Shown: positions 34,251 to 43,559, counted from the first letter of the stretch. The stretch is DNA of 64,000 nucleotides from VXNE01 sp965248075 (GCA_965248075.1 CBDFIL010000003.1:1116001-1180000), one strand, 5' to 3'. The notes: generated from the letters alone by a model not told the origin. A program made the numbers and translations.

Positions 34251-35021
34251 ATGACCGTCAGGCAGGAGAAGCACGGCGACCTCGTCATCATCACCATCGA
34301 CCGCCCGCAGGTGCGCAACGCCGTCGACCATCCGACCGCCGAGGCGCTGGCCGAGGCGTTTCGGGCATTCGACGCCAACAGGCAGCAGCGGGCCGCCGTG
34401 CTCACCGGCGCCGGCGGTCATTTCTGCGCCGGCGCGGACCTGAAGGCCGTCGCCGAGGGCCGCGGCAACCGCGTGACGCTCGATGGGGACGGACCCCTCG
34501 GGCCGACGCGCATGCAGTTGAACAAGCCCGTCATCGCCGCCGTCGAGGGTTACGCGGTCGCTGGCGGTCTCGAGCTCGCCCTCTGGTGCGACATGCGCGT
34601 TGCCGCCCGTGACGCCGTCTTCGGCGTGTATTGCCGACGCTGGGGCGTCCCGCTGGTGGACGGTGGCACGGTGCGCCTGCCGCGGCTCATCGGGCAGAGC
34701 CATGCCATGGACATGATCCTCACGGGCCGCGGCGTCTCCGGAGACGAGGCGCGGATGATGGGGCTCGCCAACCGTCTGACCGAACCCGGCGAGGCGCTGC
34801 ACGGCGCCGTGGAACTGGCCGAACAGCTCACGCGGTTCCCCCAGCGCTGCATGCTGAGCGACCGACGCTCGGCCCTCACCCAGTGGAGCCGCGGGATGGA
34901 CGAGGCGCTGTCCCAGGAGGCGCTGCTGGGGCGGGAGGTAATCAAGTCCGGGGAGACGGTGGCCGGCGCCACGCGCTTCAATAGCGGCGCCGGGAGGCAC
35001 GGGAGCTTCGAGGACCTCTGA
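34251..35021 (+). CDS. Enoyl-CoA hydratase/isomerase (crotonase) family protein
   Basis: A 256-residue crotonase. The oxyanion-hole segments are GAGGHFCAGADLKAVAE and AVEGYAVAGGLELALWCDMR. The catalytic Glu pair of true hydratases is not evident at the second position (VYCRRWGVPLVDGGTVRLPR), so it may be a hydratase, isomerase or other acyl-CoA enzyme. ATG 34251 gives the usual length; ATGs at 34221 and 34242 are in frame, and TACTAT at 34215 could be a -10 box. Confidence 0.88.
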   Translation: MTVRQEKHGDLVIITIDRPQVRNAVDHPTAEALAEAFRAFDANRQQRAAVLTGAGGHFCAGADLKAVAEGRGNRVTLDGDGPLGPTRMQLNKPVIAAVEGYAVAGGLELALWCDMRVAARDAVFGVYCRRWGVPLVDGGTVRLPRLIGQSHAMDMILTGRGVSGDEARMMGLANRLTEPGEALHGAVELAEQLTRFPQRCMLSDRRSALTQWSRGMDEALSQEALLGREVIKSGETVAGATRFNSGAGRHGSFEDL

Positions 35022-35133
35022 CGAGCCGCACGCCGACCGGAACGCGGCGACGGGCGGCGCGGGGCTCGTCAGTGGCAGGCGGGGCTGGGCCAGGAGCGGT
35101 GCCGCAAGGTGCCGGTCCCGGGGCGTTTGCCGG

Positions 35134-36105
35134 TCAGATCGTCAGCGGCGGCTCGTCGAGCACCGCCAGTTGCTCCTTCAACGTCAGGATGTGGTCGCTC
35201 CAGTACCGCGTCCTGCCGAAATCGGGAAACGCGACCGGAAACGCGGGGTCGTGCCAGCGCCTGCCGATCCATGCCGCATGGTGCACCATGCGCAGCGCGC
35301 GCAACGGTTCGATCAGTCGCGTCTCGCGCGCATCGAAGGAGTGGAACACCTCGTACGCACCGATCAGGTCGGCGAGCTGCCGACTGCGCTCGTCGCGCTC
35401 GCCCGACAGGAGCATCCACAGGTCCTGCACCGGTGGCCCCGTCATGGTGTCGTCGAAGTCCACGAAGTTCGGTGCGTCGTAGCGCCACAGCAGGTTGCCG
35501 AGATGACAGTCGCCGTGGATGCGGATGCCGGTCCTCGCGGTCTCCATCAGCGGGGCGATGCGCTCGATCAACTGCGACGTCACGGCCCGGTAGGCGTCGG
35601 TCAGTTCGCCATCGATGAGGCCGCTCCGAAGCAGGAACTTGGCCGCATCGCTACCGAAGTCGCGCACGGTCATGCGCCGCCGATGCACGAAGGGCCTGGT
35701 CGCGCCGACCGCGTGCAGGCGGCCGAGGGCATGACCGAGCACACGGAGCACCTGCCTGTCCTCGACGTTTGGCGGACGTCCCGCCTGGCGGGGAAAGACC
35801 GCGTAGCGGAAACCGCCGTGCTCGAACAACGAAACGCCGTCGCGGGCGATGGGCGCCACGCACGGCAACCCGGCGTCGCACAGTTCGCCGATGAAACCGT
35901 GCTCCTCAAGGATCGTCGCGTCGGTCCAGCGCTCGGGCCGGTAGAACTTCGCGATGACCGGCTCGCCGCCCTCGATGCCGATCTGGTAGACGCGGTTCTC
36001 GTAGCTGTTGAGCGGCATCAGCCCGCCGTCGGTGCGGAAGCCCGCAGCATCGAGGGCGTTCAGCATGGTCTCGGGCGACAGCCCCTGGTATGGCGTGTCA
36101 GACAT
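35134..36105 (-). CDS. srkA: Stress response kinase SrkA (YihE) family Ser/Thr kinase
   Basis: A 323-residue aminoglycoside-phosphotransferase-fold kinase: ENRVYQIGIEGGEPVIAKFY (ATP-binding Lys), IHGDCHLGNLLWRYDAPNFV (catalytic HGDxHxxN) and DFDDTMTGPPVQDLWMLL (metal Asp). In E. coli SrkA (YihE) counters MazF-linked death during stress. Start MSDTPYQGLSPET at 36105. It is the last clearly chromosomal-core gene before the accessory region. Confidence 0.92.
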   Translation of the reverse strand: MSDTPYQGLSPETMLNALDAAGFRTDGGLMPLNSYENRVYQIGIEGGEPVIAKFYRPERWTDATILEEHGFIGELCDAGLPCVAPIARDGVSLFEHGGFRYAVFPRQAGRPPNVEDRQVLRVLGHALGRLHAVGATRPFVHRRRMTVRDFGSDAAKFLLRSGLIDGELTDAYRAVTSQLIERIAPLMETARTGIRIHGDCHLGNLLWRYDAPNFVDFDDTMTGPPVQDLWMLLSGERDERSRQLADLIGAYEVFHSFDARETRLIEPLRALRMVHHAAWIGRRWHDPAFPVAFPDFGRTRYWSDHILTLKEQLAVLDEPPLTI

Positions 36106-36299
36106 CGCCGTCACGCACTGCCACGCATCCGATGGCCGCCGACCCGTGCACGCTCGGCGGGTCGACGGCGCTGCGGAACATATCCATGCCCTCAGTCTGA
36201 ACGATCGGCGACCCGGGTTCAAAGCGGCGGGCCATGGAGGCGCACCCCCGGCGCCGCCAGCACGACTCGAACTCGGCTTCCCCGCGCCGACGCGCGACG

Positions 36300-36857
36300 T
36301 CAGACCAGTGCCCGCTCCAGCAGCGCCCGGCTCGATGCGTCAAGGGGCAGGTTCAGGGCGCGACGCCGCCCCGCCGCGGACATCTTGCGCCAGGTGCGGC
36401 GCAGGATTCCCGTGAGTTGTTCGCGTTCCCGGCCGCTGGCGAAGCGTTCGAGTTCCGTCTCCAGGAAGACGAGGCACGCGCAGTCCTCAAGGGCCTGGGA
36501 CTCCGGGTCCCGCGCGCGGTTACGCTTCATCATCAGCGCATGCACCCGTGCGGCCGTGTCGTCGTCGACGCCGTGTGAATCCAGCAGCGTCCCCACGGCA
36601 TCGGCCTGGCGCCGGGCCGCGTCGGTGCGCCACCGCAGGTAGCCCCGGCGGCCGGCGGGATAGTCGCTACGCGGGTATCGCCAGCGTTCGAAGTGCTGGG
36701 CTCGCACGGCGACGTGCAGGGCATCGGACGGCTTCTCGACCAACGACGTGAGGTGTCGCGTCATCGCCTCGGCATAGGCGAGTTCCCGGCCGGCGGGGTC
36801 CGCCCCGTGGCGCTGGTCTATCTCCGCGATGACGGCCTCGAGCAAGTCTGGACGCAA
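36300..36857 (-). CDS. DUF4202 protein
   Basis: A 185-residue protein: LLEAVIAEIDQRHGADPAGR, LAYAEAMTRHLTSLVEKPSD, AQHFERWRYPRSDYPAGRRG and YLRWRTDAARRQADAVG with DCACLVFLETELERFA match DUF4202 by its all-helical, His/Arg-rich pattern. Role unknown. TTG 36857 is chosen because AGGAGG sits 7 bases upstream and similarity begins there. It is divergent from the flavodoxin gene 87 bases away; a shortened copy of this same pair occurs at 50757-51432. Confidence 0.8.
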   Translation of the reverse strand: MRPDLLEAVIAEIDQRHGADPAGRELAYAEAMTRHLTSLVEKPSDALHVAVRAQHFERWRYPRSDYPAGRRGYLRWRTDAARRQADAVGTLLDSHGVDDDTAARVHALMMKRNRARDPESQALEDCACLVFLETELERFASGREREQLTGILRRTWRKMSAAGRRRALNLPLDASSRALLERALV

Positions 36858-36943
36858 CCCGTTCCCTCCTGCTGCTGCGAATCCCGAGATGTTATCGTCC
36901 GCCGCCTTGTCCTGCCCGTGGCCCGGTCGGACGAGGAGCACCC

Positions 36944-37411
36944 ATGAGCAACCGGCACCTGCTGATCGTCTACCACACCCAGTCCGGCAACACCGGGCGG
37001 CTGGCCGAAGCTGCGTGGGAGGGTGCAACGGACGACGAAGTCACGGGCGTCGAGGTCCGCATGGTCAAGGCAGCGGATGCCGGCCCGCAGGACCTCCTGT
37101 GGGCGGACGCGCTCCTGCTCGGCACGCCGGAGAACTTCGGCTACATGTCGGGGGGGATGAAGGACTTCCTGGACCGGACCTTCTATCCGGTCGAGGGCAA
37201 GATACAGGCGCTGCCGTACGCCATCTTCATCAGCGCAGGGAACGACGGGACCGGAGCCGTGCGAGCGCTCCACCGGATTGCGAACGGCTATCCCTTCAAC
37301 GAGGTGCAGGAACCGATCATCGCGAAAGGGCCGCCTACGGACGAACACCTCGCGCAGTGCCGGGAGCTGGGGATGGCGCTGGCGATCGGTCTGGAAGCGG
37401 GGATCTTCTGA
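36944..37411 (+). CDS. Flavodoxin-like protein, copy A (intact)
   Basis: A 155-residue flavodoxin-fold protein. The FMN phosphate loop is YHTQSGNTGRLAEAAW (9-24) and the family's GTPENFGYMSGGMKDFLDRT loop follows. It is probably an FMN-binding NAD(P)H-dependent reductase or electron-transfer flavoprotein. GAGGAG lies upstream of the ATG. Three further copies (39067, 49292, 50965) occur in this window; A and D are intact and share their upstream region. Confidence 0.88.
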   Translation: MSNRHLLIVYHTQSGNTGRLAEAAWEGATDDEVTGVEVRMVKAADAGPQDLLWADALLLGTPENFGYMSGGMKDFLDRTFYPVEGKIQALPYAIFISAGNDGTGAVRALHRIANGYPFNEVQEPIIAKGPPTDEHLAQCRELGMALAIGLEAGIF

Positions 37412-37439
37412 CGAGACCGACCTCACTCCCCCGGCGCGC

Positions 37440-37604
37440 CTACCCCTGCTGCCGAGGGCCGGTGAATCCCTCGAACAGCCCCTCGATACGGGCCATGCGT
37501 TCACGAAGTTCCGCGACATCACGCTGCATCGTGAGCCGACCCGGCACGATGACTACCGCGAGGGCGATTCCCGTGCCGATGATCGCGATTAACTCGGGCG
37601 TCGT
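37440..37604 (-). pseudogene. Small membrane protein (TPELIAII family) lacking a start codon
   Basis: The frame reads TPELIAIIGTGIALAVVIVP then a coiled-coil-like tail (LRERMARIEGLFEGF) and a stop at 37440. At the position of the ATG in the sister copy at 38758 this copy has ACG, and an in-frame TGA lies just upstream, so no normal start exists. It is probably a dead copy of a small single-helix protein common in some environmental bacteria. Confidence 0.55.
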
Positions 37605-37653
37605 GTCGTCGGCTCAACAGCCGCGGCGCTCGCTTGCACTCGTGCCGCCATCG

Positions 37654-38610
37654 TCAGGGGTTGGGATCGAACACGTCGTCCATCGTTCGCGCGTCGAGCA
37701 GGTTCTCGGCCCACGCCTCCAGGTCGGCCACCGACGCCTTGTGCAGCCTGTCCACAACCGCCGGGGACAGCAACCCGAATCGCCGCCGCAACTGCCGCTC
37801 CGGGACCGTCCGCTCCCCCTCGACGCGGCCCTCGCGGATGCCCTCGCGCACGCCTTCGTCGCGGGCTCTCTGGATGACTCCTGTCATGGTGGTGCTTTCC
37901 TCCGGGTATTGCCGCCGGTAGCGCTGGAACTCATTGTCCGTGAGGGCGGCGTAGATGTCGATGAACTCGAGGTACTTCGCGCGCTTGGCGCCGTCCGGCT
38001 CCAGCGTCAGCAGGCCGCGCACCGCCTGCGCGTACACCTCGACCCGGCGGCTCGCCGGGCAGCGCATGTTCGGCAGGTTGACCCGTGCCACCGGATTGTC
38101 GCTGTGCAGCCAGCGCGCGGCGTCCATCGCGTCGAGCCGGCACGCCAGGTGATCGAACCCTGAGGTAACGGCGGCGCTCGGTACCGAGTGCGAGCGCCGC
38201 CAAGGCGCCGGACTGGCGCGCAGGAAGATCGACACCGGCACCACGCGGTCCGTGTCGAACAGCTCGGCGAGATCCTGGCAGTAGTGCGCCAGCCGGTGGG
38301 GCGAGAAGCGCCGCCCGTCCGACTCCTCCTCAAGGGCGAAGAGCCCTCAGCCGGGGAGCGCGAGGGGCCTGCCCCTCGCATGAGACAGCACCGCCTCGCA
38401 GCGGCCGTCGGCCCATTCGACGAGCAGCGGCGTATCAAGCTCGCGGTAGCGTTGGCCGAGCCGTTCTTGTAGTTGCTCGTGGCGCACGGGGACGATGCGC
38501 ACGTCGTCCTCCGGCGGGCGCTTCCTCGGCGGCGAAGAACGCCAGCGCGTGCGCGGATAGTCCAGGATCAGGTTCTCGAAGTTCTGGTCGTGGCTGACCG
38601 AGTCCGCCAT
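37654..38610 (-). pseudogene. Rpn/PD-(D/E)XK nuclease-transposase with DUF4351 tail, multiply frameshifted
   Basis: The N-terminus MADSVSHDQNFENLILDYPR, then VRIVPVRHEQLQERLGQRYR and TPLLVEWADGRCEAVL, and the C-terminal DUF4351 part (LRRRFGLLSPAVVDRLHKAS, ENLLDARTMDDVF) belong to one gene but lie in different frames. At least four frame changes are needed (near 38555, 38530, 38350 and 38190). Rpn-type proteins are PD-(D/E)XK nucleases linked to recombination. The gene is decayed; no selection on the frame is apparent. Confidence 0.75.
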
Positions 38611-38665
38611 GCGCCGCGTCCGGTGTGGGGTCCGGCGTCGCATCCGGCACTGGCCGGCGGGTGCA

Positions 38666-38767
38666 CTATGGGCTGGCGCCGGAAGTCCCGTGGGTGAATG
38701 ACGCGCGATGGATGGCGCGATGGCGCACGCTGATGATCGCGATCAGTTCAGGCGTCATCTCGTCCAT
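38666..38767 (-). pseudogene. Second, truncated copy of the TPELIAII small membrane protein
   Basis: MDEMTPELIAIISVRHRAI matches the start of the copy at 37604, and GGAGGG lies upstream of the ATGs at 38767 and 38758. The sequence diverges after ELIAII and the transmembrane segment is replaced by unrelated residues (HRASFTHGTSGASP), so only the 5' end survives. Confidence 0.5.
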
Positions 38768-38890
38768 CCCTCCTTGATGCCGCCTCTCCTTCGAGCGGTC
38801 CGAACGTATCGGCCCGGCTTCCCGCGTCGGCCGTTGACGCGTTTTCGAGCACGGTAGCACCGTGCCAGATCGGCGGCTTCCAACCGCGCA

Positions 38891-38995
38891 AAGAAAACCC
38901 GCGACGGAGGATCCTCCGCCACGGGTTCCTGTCAGCTCCGGCGCTACCGGCCGGCGTGGAGCCCTCCTACATGCTGTAGCTGACTGTTCACTCGC
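38891..38995 (-). pseudogene. Detached 3' end and terminator of the TonB-receptor family (copy B, left part)
   Basis: The hairpin 38895-38926 (AACCCG..CGGAGG / CCTCCG..CGGGTT followed by a T run on the minus strand) is nearly the terminator found after the receptor pseudogene at 51737-51773. The following bases to 38995 match that receptor's last codons (VSYSM then stop). No receptor body follows; the truncated flavodoxin copy B does. Confidence 0.65.
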
Positions 38996-39066
38996 CGCCG
39001 GAGTTGTCAAGTTGTGACGCCACCGGAGCGGCGGCTGCCAGGCACGTGCCCCGTCGGCCGCGCACG

Positions 39067-39336
39067 ATCGTCTACCACACCCAGTCCGGCAACACCGGGC
39101 GAATGACCAAAGCTGCGTGGGAGGGTGCGACGGACGAGGAAGTCACGGGCGTCGAGGCGCGCATGGTCAAAGCCGCCGATGCCGGTCCGGAGGATCTCCT
39201 GTGGGCGGACGCGCTACTGCTCGGCACGCCGGAGAACTTCGGTTACATGTCAGGCGGGATGAGGGACTTCCTCGACCACACGTTCTATCCCGTCGAGGGC
39301 AAGATCCAGGCCCTGCCCTACGCCATCTTCATCAGC
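39067..39336 (+). pseudogene. Flavodoxin-like gene, copy B, truncated at both ends
   Basis: IVYHTQSGNTGRMTKAAWEG through LPYAIFIS is nearly identical to copies A, C and D. The first seven or so codons and the whole C-terminal third (from SAGNDG onward) are missing; the frame runs on into unrelated sequence. Confidence 0.85.
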
Positions 39337-39430
39337 GGTCGGACGACCACAGGAGCCACGATCAATCAGCCTCCCTCGAGCGAGCCGATCACAATCGGAC
39401 CGAGCATCTCCGCGTCGGCAGCGGACCCGT

Positions 39431-39490
39431 TGCAAGCACGAATGAGGTCGTCCCGAACAGCGCGACGCGCCATTCGCCGTCGACGCGGCG
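39431..39490 (-). pseudogene. Fragment of the same TonB-receptor C-terminus (copy B, right part)
   Basis: The minus strand reads DGEWRVALFGTTS, matching DGKWRLALFGTNLANDEI of the receptor end at 49934 and 51806. Only about 20 codons remain. The rest of 39337-39505 shows nothing recognisable. Confidence 0.55.
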
Positions 39491-39505
39491 GGCGCGAAGG
39501 CCATT

Positions 39506-40102
39506 TCAGTACCGTACGGGCGATTCACGCCTGTCCTTCGGACGCGCCAGTCCACGCACGAGGCTCTCCAACACCGCGGCCAGCATCTCGCCGCGGGCAT
39601 GGGCCGTGGCGACAAGCCCCGTGAGTGCTGCGACGATCAGTGTCCCGAGCACCGTAACGTCTGCTTCCGCCCGCTGTTTGGATGGGTCCTGCCGTTCACG
39701 AAGCCAGGCGCACCAGAAATCGACGAAGCGCTCGTGTACGCGCCGCGCAGCTTCGTCCATGGCGTGGTGCCGATGGTCGCCCGCGAGTGCCCGTAGCATC
39801 CGGGTGGTCCCTGTGCCGTCCTCGAAGTGCGTGATCCAGTGAAGAGCCAAGCTTGTAAAGGTCTCACCGGGGCCGTTGGAGCGGCGCATCGCCGCCATGA
39901 ACTGGTCAGCGGCGACCTGCACCGCTTCGGCATACAGCACCACCTTGCTCCCGAAGTACCAGTGCACGATCGCCGGCGAGACCGAAGCGAGACCGGCGAT
40001 CGCCTTGACGGTCGCGTTGTCGAATCCGTGACAACCGAACTGCCTCACGGCTGCGTCCAGGATCTTCCCGCGGGTCACGAGCTTGCGGTCGTCCTTGGCC
40101 AC
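39506..40102 (-). CDS. TetR/AcrR-family transcriptional regulator
   Basis: A 198-residue repressor. The N-terminal helix-turn-helix is GKILDAAVRQFGCHGFDNAT and VKAIAGLASVSPAIVHWYFG SK; the C-terminal ligand/dimer domain is mostly helical. GTG 40102 is favoured as it gives the family's usual length; an ATG at 40195 would add a poor Arg/Ser-rich extension. No obvious target gene is adjacent, since its neighbours are decayed. The 306 bases upstream (40103-40408) show no gene. Confidence 0.85.
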   Translation of the reverse strand: MAKDDRKLVTRGKILDAAVRQFGCHGFDNATVKAIAGLASVSPAIVHWYFGSKVVLYAEAVQVAADQFMAAMRRSNGPGETFTSLALHWITHFEDGTGTTRMLRALAGDHRHHAMDEAARRVHERFVDFWCAWLRERQDPSKQRAEADVTVLGTLIVAALTGLVATAHARGEMLAAVLESLVRGLARPKDRRESPVRY

Positions 40103-40408
40103 GAAACCTAACGAACGAAGCAGCCCGGCGGACCGGGAACGGCTACAGGGTTGTGCGGACTGCAAGGGGGCTTCTTGCCCGCGTTTCGTCTCCATCCGCC
40201 GCTCAGGGCGACGGGCAACCGTTGCGCGCCCGTGCGCAAGCCGGTCGCGCCGGCTGTTGGCGTAGCTCCGCACTCCCTCCAAGGCTCCCGACGCATTCGC
40301 TTTGCTCGTCCTCTTGGCTTCCCTGTCGACGTACGCCCAGATGCCTCGTACGCCGCAACTCGAGGCCGAGAGCCAGTGTTCTGTCGTGGCCGCGCTTGCG
40401 TAACCCTA

Positions 40409-41689
40409 AGTACCCATCTGCGTAATTACGACAACGTATTGTTGACAGCCGAAAGGATCTTCGGATACGGTTGCCCGGAAAGCGTATCGGGGAACAATCA
40501 TGCCGAGAAAAAGTCCTTTCGGGATCACGCTTACCGACGAGGAAGCACAAGTCCTGAAGCGGCGGGCGCAAAAATATACGTTGCCATATTGCCAGGTTCA
40601 ACGGGCCCAGATGATCCTCTTGGCCGCACAAGGACTGCAGAACGATGAGATTGCCGCGGCTCAACACGCGGCGGGAGGTCGTCAGCCAGTGGCGGAAACG
40701 GTTTTTCCACGAACGTCTGCCAGGACTTGAGGAGCGCCCCCGGCCCGGACGCCCCCGGGCTTTTCCCCCCGGAGGTGGTCGTTCAGGTCAAGGCGCTGGC
40801 ATGTGAGTTGCCAGCCAATCTGGGACTGCCGTTGTCGCGCATGAGCATCGCGGATGTGGCGCGCGAAGTTCGCCGCGCCGGTATCGTCGTCAGCATCAGC
40901 GACAAGACCGTTTGGCGCTGGCTGCACGAGGACGCCATCCGGCCGTGGCAGCACCGCTGCTGGATCTTCCCGCGTGACCCGGACTTCAGGGTCAAGGCGG
41001 GGCGAATCCTGGATCTCTACGAAGGGCACTGGAACGGAATCCCCCTGCGCGACGACGAGTTCGTCATCTCAACAGACGAGAAGACCAGTATCCAGGCTCG
41101 CCAGCGTACCCACGGGTCTCTGCCGACCGCTCCCCGCCAAGCCATGCGCACCGAACATGAGTACGTGCGTCGGGGGGCATGGGCCTACCTGGCCGCCTGG
41201 GATGTGCGGCGGGCCAAAATCCATGGGATCTGCGAACACAAGACCGGCATCGCACCATTCGGCCGCCTCCTGCAACAAGTGATGACGCAAGAACCCTATC
41301 GCTCCGCTCGGCGGGTGTTCTGGACCATGGATAACGGCTCCTCCCACCGCGGCCAAGCCTGTATCGATCGTATCAGGGAGCAATGGCCGACCATCGTTCC
41401 GGTCCACACGCCCGTGCACGCCAGTTGGCTGAATCAAGTGGAGATCTACTTCTCCATCCTTCAGCGCAAGGCCTTGACACCCAACGACTTCCCTTCCCTC
41501 GAAGCCCTCCAGGACCGGTTGCTGGGCTTCGCCCGTTACTACGAAGCCATTGCCCAACCCTTCCAGTGGAAGTTCACCCGTAAGGACCTCGACTCGTTGC
41601 TGCATCGCATTGATCGCGCCCATGCCAGCGAACAGCCCTTACTCGCAGCCGCGTAGAATACGTGTCCGAACTTATGACCCACGGGTACT
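40409..41689 (+). mobile_element. IS630-family element, inactive
   Basis: Bounded by AGTACCC (40409-40415) and GGGTACT (41683-41689), with weaker inner similarity (ACGTATT). It contains a frameshifted IS630 transposase. TA dinucleotides flank near both ends as expected for TA-targeting, but the ends are imperfect so the exact limits are uncertain. Confidence 0.7.
40500..41656 (+). pseudogene. IS630-family transposase with two frameshifts
   Basis: The N-terminal part MPRKSPFGITLTDEEAQVLK is in one frame up to about 40655. The middle (VVSQWRKRFFHERLPGLEER) is in a second frame, and from about 40765 (PPEVVVQVKALACELP) a third frame continues to the end. DDE residues are visible: STDEKTSIQAR, WTMDNGSSHRGQ and HASWLNQVEIYFSILQRK. 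The shifts look like a small deletion near 40655 and a C-tract slip near 40765, so the transposase is dead. Confidence 0.9.
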
Positions 41690-41866
41690 AAGTCACCACA
41701 GCCATTCGTGTTTATCCACGTTGGTGTCCCCTGACCGTTTGCATCCTCACTGTACGCTCGGTGGTCGCCGCACGCGTGGCGAAGCCCAAGGCGAACCGTC
41801 CCCGCCAATGCGCGGTTTGTTTCGATTGGCCTGAATCCCGACCTCAGGTCAAGGCGTTGGTGACGC

Positions 41867-41897
41867 CAATCGCTGACTGGTGATCAGTCAGCGATTG
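41867..41897. repeat. Perfect 13-bp inverted repeat
   Basis: CAATCGCTGACTG, loop GTGAT, CAGTCAGCGATTG. It lies between the IS630 element and the DotH-like gene. It could be a terminator, an operator or an element end. The surrounding 41690-41948 shows no gene. Confidence 0.6.
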
Positions 41898-41948
41898 CGG
41901 TGGACGCGGGGCCAGCGAAGTCGGCACGGTTGCGCCGCACGGTAGCCG

Positions 41949-43122
41949 ATGGACGGGCAAGCGATGGTCGGATGTGTCCGAACCTGCGCGGTGGCGTGGT
42001 GGTCGCGGCAGGGAGTTGATGGTTGTCCCGGGCCGCGCCGCGCCGCAGCGTGGGGCCTCGTGGTGGCTGTGGCGTTTGCGAACGTGGCAGCGATGGCGAG
42101 CGAGTCGCTGGCCGGCGTACGCGAGATCGGAGTGTCGCCGGACGCCCACGAGCCGACCCCGATGCTATCCGTGGAGAAGTCGGCCGTCACAACGGTGACC
42201 TTCGTGGATTCCCAAGGGGCGCCCTGGCCGATGGCGGCATTGCATGGCTCCGAGGGCGCTCCCGAGGCAGTCCGGGAAGCGAGCCACCCGCATGTGGCCA
42301 CGTTGCGCGCGGTGGGCCGGCAGCAGAGGGGAGCAGAGGGGCAACGTGGTTGCCTTCCTCGAGGGACTTACGGAGCCGGTGCACCTGGCCGTCTCGCGTG
42401 ACGCACCTGCCGCGTCGCACGTGCGCGTCCGAATCGCCGGCACCCGAGAACGGTGGGGTGTGGCTGCTGCGGAGACGGCTGCGCCGCCGGTCGCCCGCGA
42501 CGACATCGAGAGGATCGTACGGGACTATCTGATGGCGAACCCGGCCGTGCCGCGCGAAGCGGCGGTTCCGTCCCGGCGCCTGGCGGCGAACGTCCGGAAT
42601 CTGCCTGACGAGATCGTCGGGCAGCCGGGTGTACCGGCCGAGGGTGACCCGTCGGGGTCGGTGACGGTCGTCGAGTTCTTCGACTACGCCTGCGAGTACT
42701 GCAAGCGCTCACTGGACGCGATGCGGACCGCACTGGAGCGGCCAGGCGTGCGCGTCGAACTGCGCGAATACCCGATTCTGGGGGCAGGCAGCGAACGCGC
42801 GGCACGGCTGGCCCTGGCGGCCGACCTGCAGGGACGCTACCTGGACGCGCACAAGGCGCTGATGGAGAGAGAGGGAGGTCTCGAAGGCGAGAGCCTTCCC
42901 GAGGAACTGGCGTCAGCGCTGGGCCTGGACGCGGCGCGGCTGCGCGCGGACGTGGCGTCGCCGGAGGTGGCAGCCCGCATTGCAGCCAACCGGCAGCTTG
43001 CCGGACGGCTCGGTGTGACAGGTACGCCGGCGTTTCTGTTCGTGGGTCCGGCGTCGGTCGAGGTGTCACCAGGCGCGCTCGACGCGGCACGGATGGCCGA
43101 ACTGATCGGAGCCGTGCAGTGA
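41949..43122 (+). pseudogene. DotH/IcmK-like domain fused to a DsbA/Com1-like thioredoxin, frameshifted
   Basis: Frame 1 (from about 41949) has a signal-like helix (WGLVVAVAFANVAAMA), then PMLSVEKSAVTTVTFVDSQG and APWPMA, typical of the DotH/IcmK/TraN family of type IVB secretion. After a frame change near 42335 it continues GNVVAFLEGLTEPVHLAVS, the family's second motif, and runs without a break into a Com1/DsbA-like domain (VVEFFDYACEYCKRSLDAM, active site CEYC; cis-Pro GVTGTPAFLF). The change is explained by a 10-base tandem duplication AGCAGAGGGG x2; removing one copy restores one frame. Start uncertain. The DsbA part could still be made from an internal start. Confidence 0.65.
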
Positions 43123-43155
43123 CCAGGGGCCTGAGCGCCGGCTGGCAGCGCGTTC

Positions 43156-43296
43156 GTGGGCTTGGCCTCGCGGCAAGTGGCGAGCATCGCGGACGCGGTC
43201 AGCTTCACGACGGTCATTGCAGGGATCGGGACGCCTGTCGCGTTGCGGATCGTCATGGTGGGCGGCCGGGTGTTGATCCGGTGGGTGCGATCGTAG
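43156..43296 (+). CDS. Possible small membrane protein
   Basis: A 46-codon frame (GTG start) giving VASIADAVSFTTVIAGIGTP then VALRIVMVGGRVLIRWVRS, with one hydrophobic helix. It follows the DsbA-like gene and overlaps the next gene. No family recognised; small helices like this are common in conjugation clusters. Weak evidence. Confidence 0.3.
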   Translation: MGLASRQVASIADAVSFTTVIAGIGTPVALRIVMVGGRVLIRWVRS

Positions 43297-43559
43297 TTCG
43301 CGCGCTCGCGCTGGCGACGATATGGGGGGCCTTCGCGGCCCCTCTTTCGTTGTTGGTCGGGGGTTGCGCGATCGCGGAGCGGGACCGGGAGCCAATGAGT
43401 GAGAAGCAGGCGTGGACTTGCGCCTGGTTGGAGGTCGCGCGGGAGACGGAGCGGCGGCAAGTTCCGGGGACGGACACGTACGTCGAGGTGGGGCGGGAAA
43501 TGGTGCTGGTGGACGGGATGCTGCTGGAGCGAGCGTGGAGGGAGAACGGGTGCGGTTGA
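43281..43559 (+). CDS. Small putative lipoprotein
   Basis: A 92-codon frame beginning GAIVVRALALATIWGAFAAP with a lipobox-like LLVGGC, then an acidic/charged domain (SEKQAWTCAWLEVARETERR, VEVGREMVLVDGMLLERAW). Start at GTG 43281 is a guess. Its stop overlaps the Cys-rich gene start (43550). Family unknown. Confidence 0.4.
   Translation: MGAIVVRALALATIWGAFAAPLSLLVGGCAIAERDREPMSEKQAWTCAWLEVARETERRQVPGTDTYVEVGREMVLVDGMLLERAWRENGCG

Noticed and set aside
40500..41656. Programmed frameshifting in the IS630 transposase
   Set aside because: Two separate shifts are required and the first needs a deletion; this is ordinary decay.
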